51,992 nucleotides of DNA from Flavobacteriales bacterium (GTDB lineage Bacteria; Bacteroidota; Bacteroidia; Flavobacteriales; Flavobacteriaceae), in assembly GCA_016777325.1 (NCBI GenBank), contig JADHRQ010000008.1, forward strand, positions 1 to 51,992, given 5' to 3'. The position numbers and the translations under genes were made by a program. The notes under the pieces were generated by a model that searched no databases, had not been told where the DNA came from, and was given only the letters and a program-made list of their open reading frames with translations. Below are positions 43,762 to 51,349 of this stretch, piece after piece. Each line of letters opens with the position of its first letter. Within the stretch, counting starts at the first letter, position 1.

Positions 43762-44166
43762 TTCTTCATTAATAAAATTAATAATAAAGCTTTTTATTTG
43801 ATCTCTTACTTCTTCAAATTCTTTATTATATAAACCATTATTCAATTTGGAGGGGTCTGTAAAGTTTTTATGAATTTTTTTTCCTGTACTATTCGGTAAA
43901 ACAGGGCAAGTTTCATTTGCATTATCACATACAGTAATTATAAAGTCAAATTTTTCATCTTTGTATTCATCAATAAGATTTGAAGTGTGATGTGAAATGT
44001 CAATTCCTATATCTGCCATGCTTTTTACAGCATTTTTATTTAATCCATGTTTTTCAATTCCAGCACTAAAAATAGAAAATGAGTTATCTGTAAAATGATT
44101 TAAAAATCCATGAGCAATTTGACTTCTACATGAGTTACCAGTACAAAGAATAAGAATTTTTTTCAT
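43753..44166 (-). CDS. Thioredoxin-coupled-type arsenate reductase / low-molecular-weight phosphatase
   Basis: 137 residues. The P-loop CTGNSCRS (C8 x5 R14) and the later pair C-x6-C in VCDNANETCPVLP match the pI258-type arsenate reductase, whose three cysteines pass the disulfide to thioredoxin, followed by FTDPSKL. No other ars gene (arsR, arsB, acr3) is in the window, so the physiological substrate is uncertain; a low-molecular-weight tyrosine phosphatase activity is the alternative. It overlaps the mgtE stop by one base. Confidence 0.85.
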   Translation of the reverse strand: MKKILILCTGNSCRSQIAHGFLNHFTDNSFSIFSAGIEKHGLNKNAVKSMADIGIDISHHTSNLIDEYKDEKFDFIITVCDNANETCPVLPNSTGKKIHKNFTDPSKLNNGLYNKEFEEVRDQIKSFIINFINEELI

Positions 44167-45524
44167 TAAAAGCCTAGTGAAAATTGAGCAATATAAAAGA
44201 ATAAGAATATTCCAAAAATGTCATTTGCTGTTGTAATAAAAGGTCCAGTAGCAATTGCAGGATCAATACCTTGTTTATCCATAATAATAGGGACAAAAGT
44301 TCCGACTAATGCAGCAATTATTATAACACCCATCATTGAGCCAGCAATAGTAAGGCTCATGAATAAATCTTGATTTACAATCTGCCCAAAGATTACAAGT
44401 ATAACAGATAATGCTAAACCATTAATTAAACTTAAACTAACTTCTTTTAATAGTCTATTTAATAAAGAACCTTTAACTAAATCATTTGCAAGACCCTGAA
44501 CAATAATAGCTGATGATTGAACTCCAACATTTCCAGCCATAGCAGCTATAAGAGGAGTGTAGAAAAACAAATTTCTTAAATCTGGCTGATTCATGATTTG
44601 TTCAAAATCTTTCAAAATAAAAACACTACCAAGTCCTCCTAAAAGTCCCAAAAATAACCAAGGTAGCCTAGCTTTAGTTAATTGAAGAAGAGAATCATTA
44701 ACCTCAACTTCAGATGAAATACCTGCTGCTAATTGATAATCTTTTTCAGCTTCATCTTTAATTAAATCTACTATATCATCAATAGTAATCCGTCCTAATA
44801 AAGCTTTTCTTTTGTTAGTTACTGGAATAGCTTCAAGATCATATTTAGACATAATTTTTGCTACTTCTTCACCTTCTTGATCAGCTGTAACGTAATCAAC
44901 TTTAGGGATAAAAATATCTTTAACTTTTGATTTTGAATTTGCTGTAACTACATCTTTTAGTGAAAGCCTACCTTTTAGTCTGTTTTTTGAATCTACTACA
45001 TAAATTGAGTGAACTCTAGTAACATTCTTAGCTTGTTTTCTGATTTCATCAATACACTTAGCAATACTAAGATTTTCACTTACTTTAACTAGCTCTTTTG
45101 CCATTAACCCACCAGCTGTATTTTCATTATACTTAAGCAGATCTTTTATGTCATCAGTTAATTCAGAATCTTTAATTTGAGAGAATACTCTCTCTTGCAT
45201 TTCTTCAGGTAATTCTGAAATTACATCTGTTGCATCATCAGTATCAAGTTCTTCAATTTTTTCAGCAATCTCTTTGGCTGAAAGATTTTCAAGAATTAGT
45301 TCTCTTAAATCTTCATCAATTTCAGCAAGAGCATCTGCAATTCTTTGTTTATCAAAAATTTTAACAAGAAAAATAACTTCTTTAATTTCTAGAAGTTCAA
45401 ATATTTCAGCTAAGTCAGCATAATGAAGCTCATTAAGATCCATGATAAGTTTCTCATTATCATTACTCTTTATAAGTCGTTTAATCTTATTTATTAATTC
45501 ATCATTGACTTTAAATTGTCTCAT
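44166..45524 (-). CDS. mgtE: Magnesium transporter MgtE
   Basis: 452 residues from the ATG at 45524 (a GTG three bases before is less likely). The N-terminal MgtE_N superhelical domain (about 1-125, with ELPEEMQERVFSQIKDSE), a pair of CBS domains (about 135-255) and five C-terminal membrane helices (about 280-452, AAMAGNVGVQSSAIIVQGLA) are in the usual order. The GNVGVQSS segment lies in the pore region. The CBS domains sense cytoplasmic Mg2+. It overlaps rsmA by 14 bases. Confidence 0.95.
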   Translation of the reverse strand: MRQFKVNDELINKIKRLIKSNDNEKLIMDLNELHYADLAEIFELLEIKEVIFLVKIFDKQRIADALAEIDEDLRELILENLSAKEIAEKIEELDTDDATDVISELPEEMQERVFSQIKDSELTDDIKDLLKYNENTAGGLMAKELVKVSENLSIAKCIDEIRKQAKNVTRVHSIYVVDSKNRLKGRLSLKDVVTANSKSKVKDIFIPKVDYVTADQEGEEVAKIMSKYDLEAIPVTNKRKALLGRITIDDIVDLIKDEAEKDYQLAAGISSEVEVNDSLLQLTKARLPWLFLGLLGGLGSVFILKDFEQIMNQPDLRNLFFYTPLIAAMAGNVGVQSSAIIVQGLANDLVKGSLLNRLLKEVSLSLINGLALSVILVIFGQIVNQDLFMSLTIAGSMMGVIIIAALVGTFVPIIMDKQGIDPAIATGPFITTANDIFGIFLFFYIAQFSLGF

Positions 45525-46296
45525 CACTAATTTTTTGAGTTAATTTGATAAATTCTTCAACAGAAAGCTGCTCAGGTCTTAATCCAAATATACTATCTTC
45601 TAATATATTTTCCTGTATATCAAGTTTTTTTAGAGAGTTTTTTAATTTTTTCCTTCTCTGTTGAAAACTTAATTTTATGACTTTATCTAATAAATTAATA
45701 TCACATCTAAGATTTATATTTTTTTTTCTTGTCATAGAAATAACTGCAGAATCAACTTTTGGCTTTGGAAAAAATACATTTGGAGAGACATTAAATAAAA
45801 TTTTTACATCATATAGTAGTTGAGTTTTAACTGAAAGTATTCCATATTTTTTAGTGTTATGTTTACTAACAATTCTTTCTGCAACTTCTTTTTGAAACAT
45901 TCCAACAAGGCAACTAATTGATTTATAATTATCTATAGCTTTAAATAAAATTTGAGATGAAATGTTATACGGGAAATTTCCAATAATTAAAATTTCACTT
46001 AATGACGGATAAGTTGATGTAATATCAAATTTTAAAAAATCTTTATCTATTATTTCAAGATTTTCATTTTTAAATTCATTTTCAAGAAATAATATAGATT
46101 CTTTATCAATTTCAATTAATGTTAAAACCTCTTTTAAGTATAATAAATATTTGGTTAACGCACCCTTTCCAGGACCTACTTCAACAACCTTATCATATTT
46201 ACTGAAATTAACAGAATCAATGATTTTTTTTGATATATTTTCGTCAATTAAAAAATGTTGACCCAGGTATTTTTTTGGATGAACATTTCCTATCAT
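45511..46296 (-). CDS. rsmA: 16S rRNA dimethyladenosine transferase RsmA (KsgA)
   Basis: 261 residues. The N-terminal block PKKYLGQHFLIDENI, the SAM motif VEVGPGKGALTKYL, and the catalytic GNFPYNISSQIL (NxPY type, here NFPY) are all present, with the C-terminal helical domain RRKKLKNSLKKL. It dimethylates A1518 and A1519 near the end of 16S rRNA, a late check on small-subunit assembly. serS lies four bases upstream on the same strand. Confidence 0.96.
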   Translation of the reverse strand: MIGNVHPKKYLGQHFLIDENISKKIIDSVNFSKYDKVVEVGPGKGALTKYLLYLKEVLTLIEIDKESILFLENEFKNENLEIIDKDFLKFDITSTYPSLSEILIIGNFPYNISSQILFKAIDNYKSISCLVGMFQKEVAERIVSKHNTKKYGILSVKTQLLYDVKILFNVSPNVFFPKPKVDSAVISMTRKKNINLRCDINLLDKVIKLSFQQRRKKLKNSLKKLDIQENILEDSIFGLRPEQLSVEEFIKLTQKISDETI

Positions 46297-46300
46297 GATT

Positions 46301-47575
46301 TTAATTTATTATATCGAATCCAGTAAAAGGTACTAAAGCCTTTGGAATTTTGATTCCTTCTTTTGATTGATTATTCTCAATTAATCCAGCCATTACTCTA
46401 GGGAGAGCAAGAGAGCTTCCATTTAAGGTATGAAGAAGATAATTTTTGCCATCTTTATTTTTAAACTTAAGATTAAGTCGATTGGATTGATAAGTCTTGA
46501 AGTTTGAAACAGAACTAATTTCAAGCCATTTTTTTTGACCTTTAGAGTATAATTCAAAATCATAAGTAATACAAGATGTAAATCCTAAATCTCCTGCGCA
46601 TAAGTTTAGAATTCTGAAATCTAGTTCTAATTCAGATAATATACTTTTTATATGCTCCTTCATTCCAACTAAAGCATTACTTGAATTATCAGGGTGTTCA
46701 AGTCTTACTATCTCAACTTTGTCAAATTGATGAAGTCTATTAAGCCCTCTTACATCGGAACCATAGCTTCCAGCTTCTCTTCTAAAACAAGGAGTATAAC
46801 CAGTAAGAAGAATTGGAAGTTCTTCAATGGTCACTATACTATTTCTGTAAATATTTGTTAAGGGAACCTCAGCAGTTGGAATTAAATAAAAATCATCATT
46901 GATTACATGATACATTTGACCATCTTTATCTGGCAATTGTCCTGTAGCAAAAGCAGATTGAGAATTAACTAAATGTGGAACTTGAAATTCAGTATATCCT
47001 GCAGATGTATTTCTGTCAAGAAAAAAATTGATAAGCGCTCTTTGAAGCTTTGCTCCCTTTCCTTTATAGACTGGAAATCCTGATCCGGTAATTTTACTTC
47101 CAAGATCAAAATCTATAATATCTAGATCTTTAGCTAAATCCCAATGATTTTTTAAGTTATCGTTAATATCTTTAATCTCACCACTGGAGAAAACTTCTAA
47201 ATTATCATTAAAAGAAAGACCATCAGGAACATTATCATCTGGAAGATTAGGTATTGTTGAAATTAGATTTAAAATATCAGATTTTGTTTTATCAAGTTTA
47301 TCTGATAAATATTTGGATTTGCTTTTTAAATCTGCAGACTTATTTTTAAGATTTTCTACATCATCACTTTTGTTTCCTGATTTAAAAATTTCAGCAATTT
47401 CTTTAGAAATATTATTTGACTCAAATAATATTTGATCTAGCTCTTGTTGTGTTTTTTTTCGAAAATTATTAAGTTCTATAACTTCATCTATAACAGCAAG
47501 ATTCTTAAATCCTCTTTTTTTGAGACCTTTTAAAGTTTTCTCTTTGTCATTAGAAATTTGATCGATTAAAAGCAT
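46301..47575 (-). CDS. serS: Serine--tRNA ligase
   Basis: 424 residues. The N-terminal antiparallel coiled-coil arm (about 28-105, rich in Lys/Asp/Ser) contacts tRNA-Ser. The class II catalytic domain has motif 2 FRREAGSYGSDVRGLNRLHQF and motif 3 LNGSSLALPRVMAGLIENNQ. Charges tRNA-Ser with serine. It is in the same run as ribF, from which it is 27 bases away, and a candidate promoter lies in that gap. Confidence 0.97.
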   Translation of the reverse strand: MLLIDQISNDKEKTLKGLKKRGFKNLAVIDEVIELNNFRKKTQQELDQILFESNNISKEIAEIFKSGNKSDDVENLKNKSADLKSKSKYLSDKLDKTKSDILNLISTIPNLPDDNVPDGLSFNDNLEVFSSGEIKDINDNLKNHWDLAKDLDIIDFDLGSKITGSGFPVYKGKGAKLQRALINFFLDRNTSAGYTEFQVPHLVNSQSAFATGQLPDKDGQMYHVINDDFYLIPTAEVPLTNIYRNSIVTIEELPILLTGYTPCFRREAGSYGSDVRGLNRLHQFDKVEIVRLEHPDNSSNALVGMKEHIKSILSELELDFRILNLCAGDLGFTSCITYDFELYSKGQKKWLEISSVSNFKTYQSNRLNLKFKNKDGKNYLLHTLNGSSLALPRVMAGLIENNQSKEGIKIPKALVPFTGFDIIN

Positions 47576-47590
47576 AGATTAATTTAAAAT

Positions 47591-47598
47591 CAAAGATA
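47591..47598 (-). promoter_or_regulatory. Candidate -7 element for serS
   Basis: On the minus strand it reads TATCTTTG (TAnnTTTG), 15 bases before the serS ATG, in the gap after ribF. Confidence 0.4.
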
Positions 47599-47602
47599 AA
47601 AC

Positions 47603-48529
47603 TTATTTGTTTATTAATTTTAAACAATAATTCTCATCTTTTACTAATTGATCTTTTAGAGCTTGTATTGAAGAAAACTTTATTTCATCTCTAATTTTTG
47701 AAATCATTTTAATAGAGATTACTTGATTATAGATGTCTTTGTTAAAATTAAATAAATGAACTTCAATTGACTTTACATTTGTTCCAATAGTTGGTCTATA
47801 GCCAATATTCATCATACCGTTAAACAGCTTATCTTTAATTTTTGTTTCAACTAAATACACTCCATCTTTAGGTATAATTTTATAGGTTTCTTCAATAAAG
47901 ATATTAGCAGTAGGGTAGTTTATTTTTTTTCCTAACCCATCACCTTTAACTACTTTTCCTGTCATCATAAAGTATCTTCCAAGATACTTCTTTGTAGTTT
48001 TTATATCACCTTGATTAATTGAATTTCTAATTTTTGTTGAGCTTATTGTAATTTTTTCAATTTCTTGTGCTTTAATTTCTTCAACAGTAAAATCATAATC
48101 ATTAGCATAGTTTTTTAGATCTGTAACTGAAGCTTCTCTCCCTTTTCCAAATCTATGATCATACCCAATAATTATATGTTTAATTTTAAGTTTTTCAACT
48201 AAAAAATCTTTTATAAATTGATTAGCTGACAATAGAGAGAAATTTTTATCAAAAGGGTGAATTATAAGCGAATCAATTCCTATTTCATTTAAGTGAATAA
48301 TCTTTTCATCTAAAGTATCAATCATCTTTACTTCATTATACTTATTTAAAATTATTCTTGGGTGGGGAAAAAAAGTTAATACAACAGAATTTAGATTTTT
48401 ATTCTTGGATGAATTAATTAGTCTGCTTAATATTTTCTGGTGGCCAAGATGAATTCCATCAAATGTACCAATTGTAACAACTGACCTTTTATCTTCAGTG
48501 TAGTCTTCAATACTTCTATAAATTTTCAT
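47603..48529 (-). CDS. ribF: Bifunctional riboflavin kinase / FAD synthetase
   Basis: 308 residues. FAD synthetase domain (about 15-180) with the nucleotidyltransferase motif TIGTFDGIHLGHQKIL and a KIRNSINQGDI end segment; riboflavin kinase domain (about 185-308) with GDGLGKKINYPTANI and the GVYLVETKIKD strand. It converts riboflavin to FMN and then FAD. It overlaps pth by 14 bases. Confidence 0.95.
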   Translation of the reverse strand: MKIYRSIEDYTEDKRSVVTIGTFDGIHLGHQKILSRLINSSKNKNLNSVVLTFFPHPRIILNKYNEVKMIDTLDEKIIHLNEIGIDSLIIHPFDKNFSLLSANQFIKDFLVEKLKIKHIIIGYDHRFGKGREASVTDLKNYANDYDFTVEEIKAQEIEKITISSTKIRNSINQGDIKTTKKYLGRYFMMTGKVVKGDGLGKKINYPTANIFIEETYKIIPKDGVYLVETKIKDKLFNGMMNIGYRPTIGTNVKSIEVHLFNFNKDIYNQVISIKMISKIRDEIKFSSIQALKDQLVKDENYCLKLINK

Positions 48530-49148
48530 TAATAAAATTCTTCTTATTATAAAAATTCATTGTTCTTTCAATTCCATTTTGAATAAAAGAAAATATTATA
48601 TCAGTTGATACTTTAACAAGATTTTTAATATTCTCTTGTTCTGAATCAGTCCATTTGTCAAGTACATAATCTGACATAGATGTATTAGCATTATTGGATA
48701 TGCCTATTCTAATTCTTGGATAATTTGAAGTTCTTAAAAACTCTTGAATATCTTTTAATCCATTATGACCCCCTGCAGTTCCACTTGATTTAATTTTGAT
48801 ATTTCCAAAATAAAGATTTAAATCATCACAGATAACAAGAATATTATCATTACTAACCTTCTCTTTATTTTTCCAATATAAAAGTGATTTACCAGAATTA
48901 TTAACGTAATTATTAGGTTTTATCAAGATGATTTTCTTACCCTTAAATTTAGTTTCCGCCCTTAATGCTAATTTGACTGACTCAAAATTTACATTTAAGA
49001 TTTTTGAAAGTTTATCAAGAACATCAAATCCAATATTGTGTCGAGTATTATCATAGTCTTCACCAATATTTCCAATACCTATAATAAGATATTTATTCAT
49101 ATCAGACTTTGAGGTTAACAGTGATACGACTTTTTCAAAAAAGTACAT
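48516..49148 (-). CDS. pth: Peptidyl-tRNA hydrolase
   Basis: 210 residues, or 194 if the ATG at 49100 is used. The core has the active-site block GNIGEDYDNTRHNIGFDVL (catalytic His), KPNNYVNNSG, and VICDDLNLYFGNIKIKSSG with GTAGGHNGLKDI. It releases peptides from peptidyl-tRNA that drops off the ribosome. The 16-residue N-terminal extension before MNKYLIIGIGN is not part of the fold; similar short extensions are seen in flavobacteria as far as I recall, so I keep the longer start but am not sure of it. Confidence 0.94.
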   Translation of the reverse strand: MYFFEKVVSLLTSKSDMNKYLIIGIGNIGEDYDNTRHNIGFDVLDKLSKILNVNFESVKLALRAETKFKGKKIILIKPNNYVNNSGKSLLYWKNKEKVSNDNILVICDDLNLYFGNIKIKSSGTAGGHNGLKDIQEFLRTSNYPRIRIGISNNANTSMSDYVLDKWTDSEQENIKNLVKVSTDIIFSFIQNGIERTMNFYNKKNFINENL

Positions 49149-49156
49149 TTTATAAC

Positions 49157-49178
49157 AATCTTAATTAAAGTTAAGATT
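49157..49178. other. Inverted repeat between rplY and pth
   Basis: Arms of eight bases (AATCTTAA at 49157-49164 and TTAAGATT at 49171-49178) with a six-base loop, in the 42-base gap. It is too AT-rich for a strong terminator and has no T run on the minus strand; it may cap or process the transcript. Confidence 0.4.
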
Positions 49179-49190
49179 AATTATATAATA

Positions 49191-49865
49191 TTATTCTTTT
49201 GAATCATCTTTAGGAGTTTCTGCTGCTGCTCCTTCTGCTGCTGCTCCTTCTGCTCCTTCTTCTCCTTCTGCTCCTTCTGCTCCTTCTTCAGTTTCCTCAT
49301 CTTCAGGAAGTGCAGTTGAAGCTCTAGATGTTCTTACTTGACATACAACTGTGTTTTGTGGGTGAAGCAAATCAAAGTCTTCACTCTCAAGTTGAGAGGT
49401 ATAAAATTTATCACCTAACTCAAGTGAAGAAATATCTACGTTAAGAGAATCTGGAAGATTACCAGGAAGTGCTCTAACTCTAAGTTTTCTTTTATTTCTA
49501 GATAATACACCACCGCTATTTAATACACCTGGTGCTGATCCATTAAGTTCAACAGGAATATCCATTGTAACAGGCTTATCATCGTGAAGCTCGTAAAAAT
49601 CTGCATGCAAAATTTTATCTGAAACAGGATGAAATTGAATATCTTGAAGAATTGCATTTTTCTTACTGTCTCCAAAATCAAGAACAACTGTGAGAGCTGC
49701 AGCTGTATATACTAAATCTTTGAAACCTATTTCAGTAGCAGTAAAATGAAGAATTTGATCTCCCCCATATAATACACATGGAACAAGACCATCTTTCCTT
49801 ACTGATTTTGTACTTGTTTTTCCAGTAGCTTCTCTTACTAAGCTTTTAATTTTTATTGATTTCAT
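49191..49865 (-). CDS. rplY: 50S ribosomal protein bL25, CTC form
   Basis: 224 residues. The N-terminal 5S rRNA-binding domain (about 1-95, [29 protein letters not shown]) and a second beta domain (about 96-180, [16 protein letters not shown]) make the long CTC/TL5 form of bL25. A low-complexity tail of about 40 residues (repeats of EGAEGAEG and [10 protein letters not shown]) follows, ending in TPKDDSKE. Ala/Gly/Glu-rich tails are common at this position in Bacteroidota. Six bases separate it from prs, the usual partner. Confidence 0.94.
   Translation of the reverse strand: MKSIKIKSLVREATGKTSTKSVRKDGLVPCVLYGGDQILHFTATEIGFKDLVYTAAALTVVLDFGDSKKNAILQDIQFHPVSDKILHADFYELHDDKPVTMDIPVELNGSAPGVLNSGGVLSRNKRKLRVRALPGNLPDSLNVDISSLELGDKFYTSQLESEDFDLLHPQNTVVCQVRTSRASTALPEDEETEEGAEGAEGEEGAEGAAAEGAAAETPKDDSKE
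49220..49289 (-). repeat. Low-complexity repeat encoding the bL25 tail
   Basis: Imperfect repeats of a GCA/GAA/GGA-type pattern on the coding strand (pyrimidine-rich on the plus strand) encode the Glu-Gly-Ala tail of bL25. Copy number is likely to vary between strains. Confidence 0.8.
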
Positions 49866-49871
49866 CTTTTT

Positions 49872-50810
49872 TTAGTTTATAAATAGTTTGTCAATTGACT
49901 TATTGTGATGAACATTGTACATTGCTTCTGCAAATATTTTAGAGCATGTCAAATGTTCAACTTTTTTTGATTCTTTTTTTATCTCAATTGAATCACTTGT
50001 GATTAATTTTTTAAGTTTTGATTTTTCAATCTTTTCATAAGCATCACCGGAAAGCAATGCATGTGTACAAACGGCAATCACTGATTTTGCACCTTTTTCA
50101 ATCATTAAATCTGCAGCTCTAGTTAAAGTTCCTGCAGTATCAACCATATCATCAATCAAAACAACATTTTTTCCTGTAACATCACCAATTAATTCCATAT
50201 GAGTAATTTTATTACCTTTTGATCTTTGTTTATAACAAATAACAACATCAGCATCCAAAAATTTAGAATAGGCATATGCTCTTTTAGAGCCACCCATATC
50301 AGGAGATGCAATTGTTAAATTATCAATGTTTAATGATTTTAAATAAGGAACAAAAATTGACGAAGCATAAAGGTGGTCAACTGGTTTCTCAAAAAACCCT
50401 TGAATTTGATCAGCATGTAAATCCATTGTTATAATCCTGGTTGCACCAGCAGACTCAAGAAGCTTGGCTACTAATTTAGCTCCAATTGGAACCCTTGGCT
50501 TGTCTTTTCTGTCTTGTCTAGCCCATCCAAAGTATGGAATAACAGCAGTAATATGTCTTGCAGAAGCTCTTTTTGCAGCATCTAGCATTAAAAGCATCTC
50601 CATTAAATTGTCTGATGAAGGATTTGTTGAACCAATTAAAAAAACTCTAGAACCTCTAACAGACTCTTCAAAGGAGGGTTGAAACTCCCCATCGCTGTAC
50701 CTTTGAAAATATACACTACCTAGATCTTGTCCAAAGTGTTTTGCAATTTGTTTAGACAAAGTCGTGCTTTGTGTACATGAAAATAATTTAACTGGCGTAT
50801 TCACAATCAA
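49872..50810 (-). CDS. prs: Ribose-phosphate pyrophosphokinase
   Basis: 312 residues. Conserved segments are YFGWARQDRKDKPRVPIGAK, the DLHADQIQGFF metal region and the PRPP-binding loop VVLIDDMVDTAGTL. It makes PRPP from ribose 5-phosphate and ATP for purine, pyrimidine, His and Trp synthesis. There is no usable ATG: a TAA stop lies in frame immediately upstream of the TTG at 50810, so translation must begin at that TTG, or at the GTG at 50804. Confidence 0.96.
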   Translation of the reverse strand: MIVNTPVKLFSCTQSTTLSKQIAKHFGQDLGSVYFQRYSDGEFQPSFEESVRGSRVFLIGSTNPSSDNLMEMLLMLDAAKRASARHITAVIPYFGWARQDRKDKPRVPIGAKLVAKLLESAGATRIITMDLHADQIQGFFEKPVDHLYASSIFVPYLKSLNIDNLTIASPDMGGSKRAYAYSKFLDADVVICYKQRSKGNKITHMELIGDVTGKNVVLIDDMVDTAGTLTRAADLMIEKGAKSVIAVCTHALLSGDAYEKIEKSKLKKLITSDSIEIKKESKKVEHLTCSKIFAEAMYNVHHNKSIDKLFIN

Positions 50811-50822
50811 TTAATTGGAGTG

Positions 50823-50830
50823 CAAATTTA
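50823..50830 (-). promoter_or_regulatory. Candidate -7 element for prs-rplY
   Basis: On the minus strand it reads TAAATTTG (TAnnTTTG), 12 bases before the TTG start of prs, so the leader would be a few bases long. Confidence 0.45.
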
Positions 50831-50888
50831 TAAATAATTATTGTTCAGTATAATTTTATTATAAATTATTTAATATAATGGAATTTAT

Positions 50889-50896
50889 TAATTTTG
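50889..50896 (+). promoter_or_regulatory. Candidate -7 element of the tRNA-Leu promoter
   Basis: TAATTTTG matches TAnnTTTG and ends nine bases before the tRNA 5' end, almost the same spacing as at tRNA-Gln. Confidence 0.5.
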
Positions 50897-50905
50897 AGCC
50901 CTTTA

Positions 50906-50987
50906 GCTTCGGTGGCGAAATTGGTAGACGCGCTGGATTCAAAATCCAGTTCCTTTTGGAGTGTGGGTTCGATTCCCACCCGAAGTA
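50906..50987 (+). tRNA. tRNA-Leu (anticodon CAA)
   Basis: Acceptor stem GCTTCGG/CCGAAGT, anticodon stem CTGGA/TCCAG with loop TTCAAAA (anticodon CAA, reading TTG), a long variable arm as in class II tRNAs, and T stem GTGGG/CCCAC with loop TTCGATT. The 3' CCA is not encoded. It is the only leucine tRNA in the window and sits at the border of a gene-poor, atypical region. Confidence 0.95.
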
Positions 50988-51006
50988 CTATAAAAAATCA
51001 TATTTA

Positions 51007-51036
51007 ACTGTTTAACAGTGTTTTAAGTTTTTTTTA
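51007..51036 (+). terminator. Weak hairpin with T run after tRNA-Leu
   Basis: ACTG-TTTAA-CAGT is the core of a 13-base inverted repeat (51007-51019) and a T-rich stretch follows to 51036. It may terminate the tRNA-Leu transcript, but the stem is short and the T run is not immediately adjacent. Confidence 0.3.
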
Positions 51037-51044
51037 TTACACAT

Positions 51045-51064
51045 TTGGCAACATATTGGCAACA
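51045..51064 (+). repeat. Two TTGGCAACA direct repeats, 11 bp apart
   Basis: TTGGCAACA at 51045-51053 and 51056-51064, repeating on a period of 11 bases, about one helical turn. Found 58 bases after tRNA-Leu. Helically phased short repeats beside a tRNA are what integrase arm-type binding sites look like (inference). Confidence 0.55.
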
Positions 51065-51100
51065 AAACCCAAAAAAATCCACTTGCTAACTATAAAACAT

Positions 51101-51140
51101 ACCCCCGGGGTCATTTTAAAAATCAGTTTTTTTTGGGGGT
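51101..51140. other. G/C-rich inverted motif in an AT-rich stretch
   Basis: ACCCCC at 51101-51106 is the inverted complement of GGGGGT at 51135-51140. The first arm runs straight into GGGG. The intervening 28 bases are mostly A and T. Such a G/C block is unlike anything else in the window. Role unknown. Confidence 0.4.
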
Positions 51141-51227
51141 CTGTCCTTGATATACAATATATAACCTAGATAATCAGTATTCATTAACTACAATAACCTC
51201 CTTTGATTACTTTTTGTAAATTAGAAT

Positions 51228-51326
51228 ATGGAAATAGAAGAATTAAAATCTCTATATGATAAACTTCTAAATGATTCTTTGATATTAATAACTGGATTAC
51301 AGAACATTAAAGTGGATCCTTTATAA
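51228..51326 (+). CDS. Short ORF of unknown function
   Basis: 32 codons (MEIEELKSLYDKLLNDSLIL, then 12 more residues and stop). Charged and mildly helical; no family recognised and no clear promoter upstream. It is the only ORF with an ATG start in the otherwise empty stretch 50988-51349, and it may be a remnant of a longer gene. Confidence 0.25.
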   Translation: MEIEELKSLYDKLLNDSLILITGLQNIKVDPL

Positions 51327-51349
51327 GACAGAAAACATTAAAAGTAACA

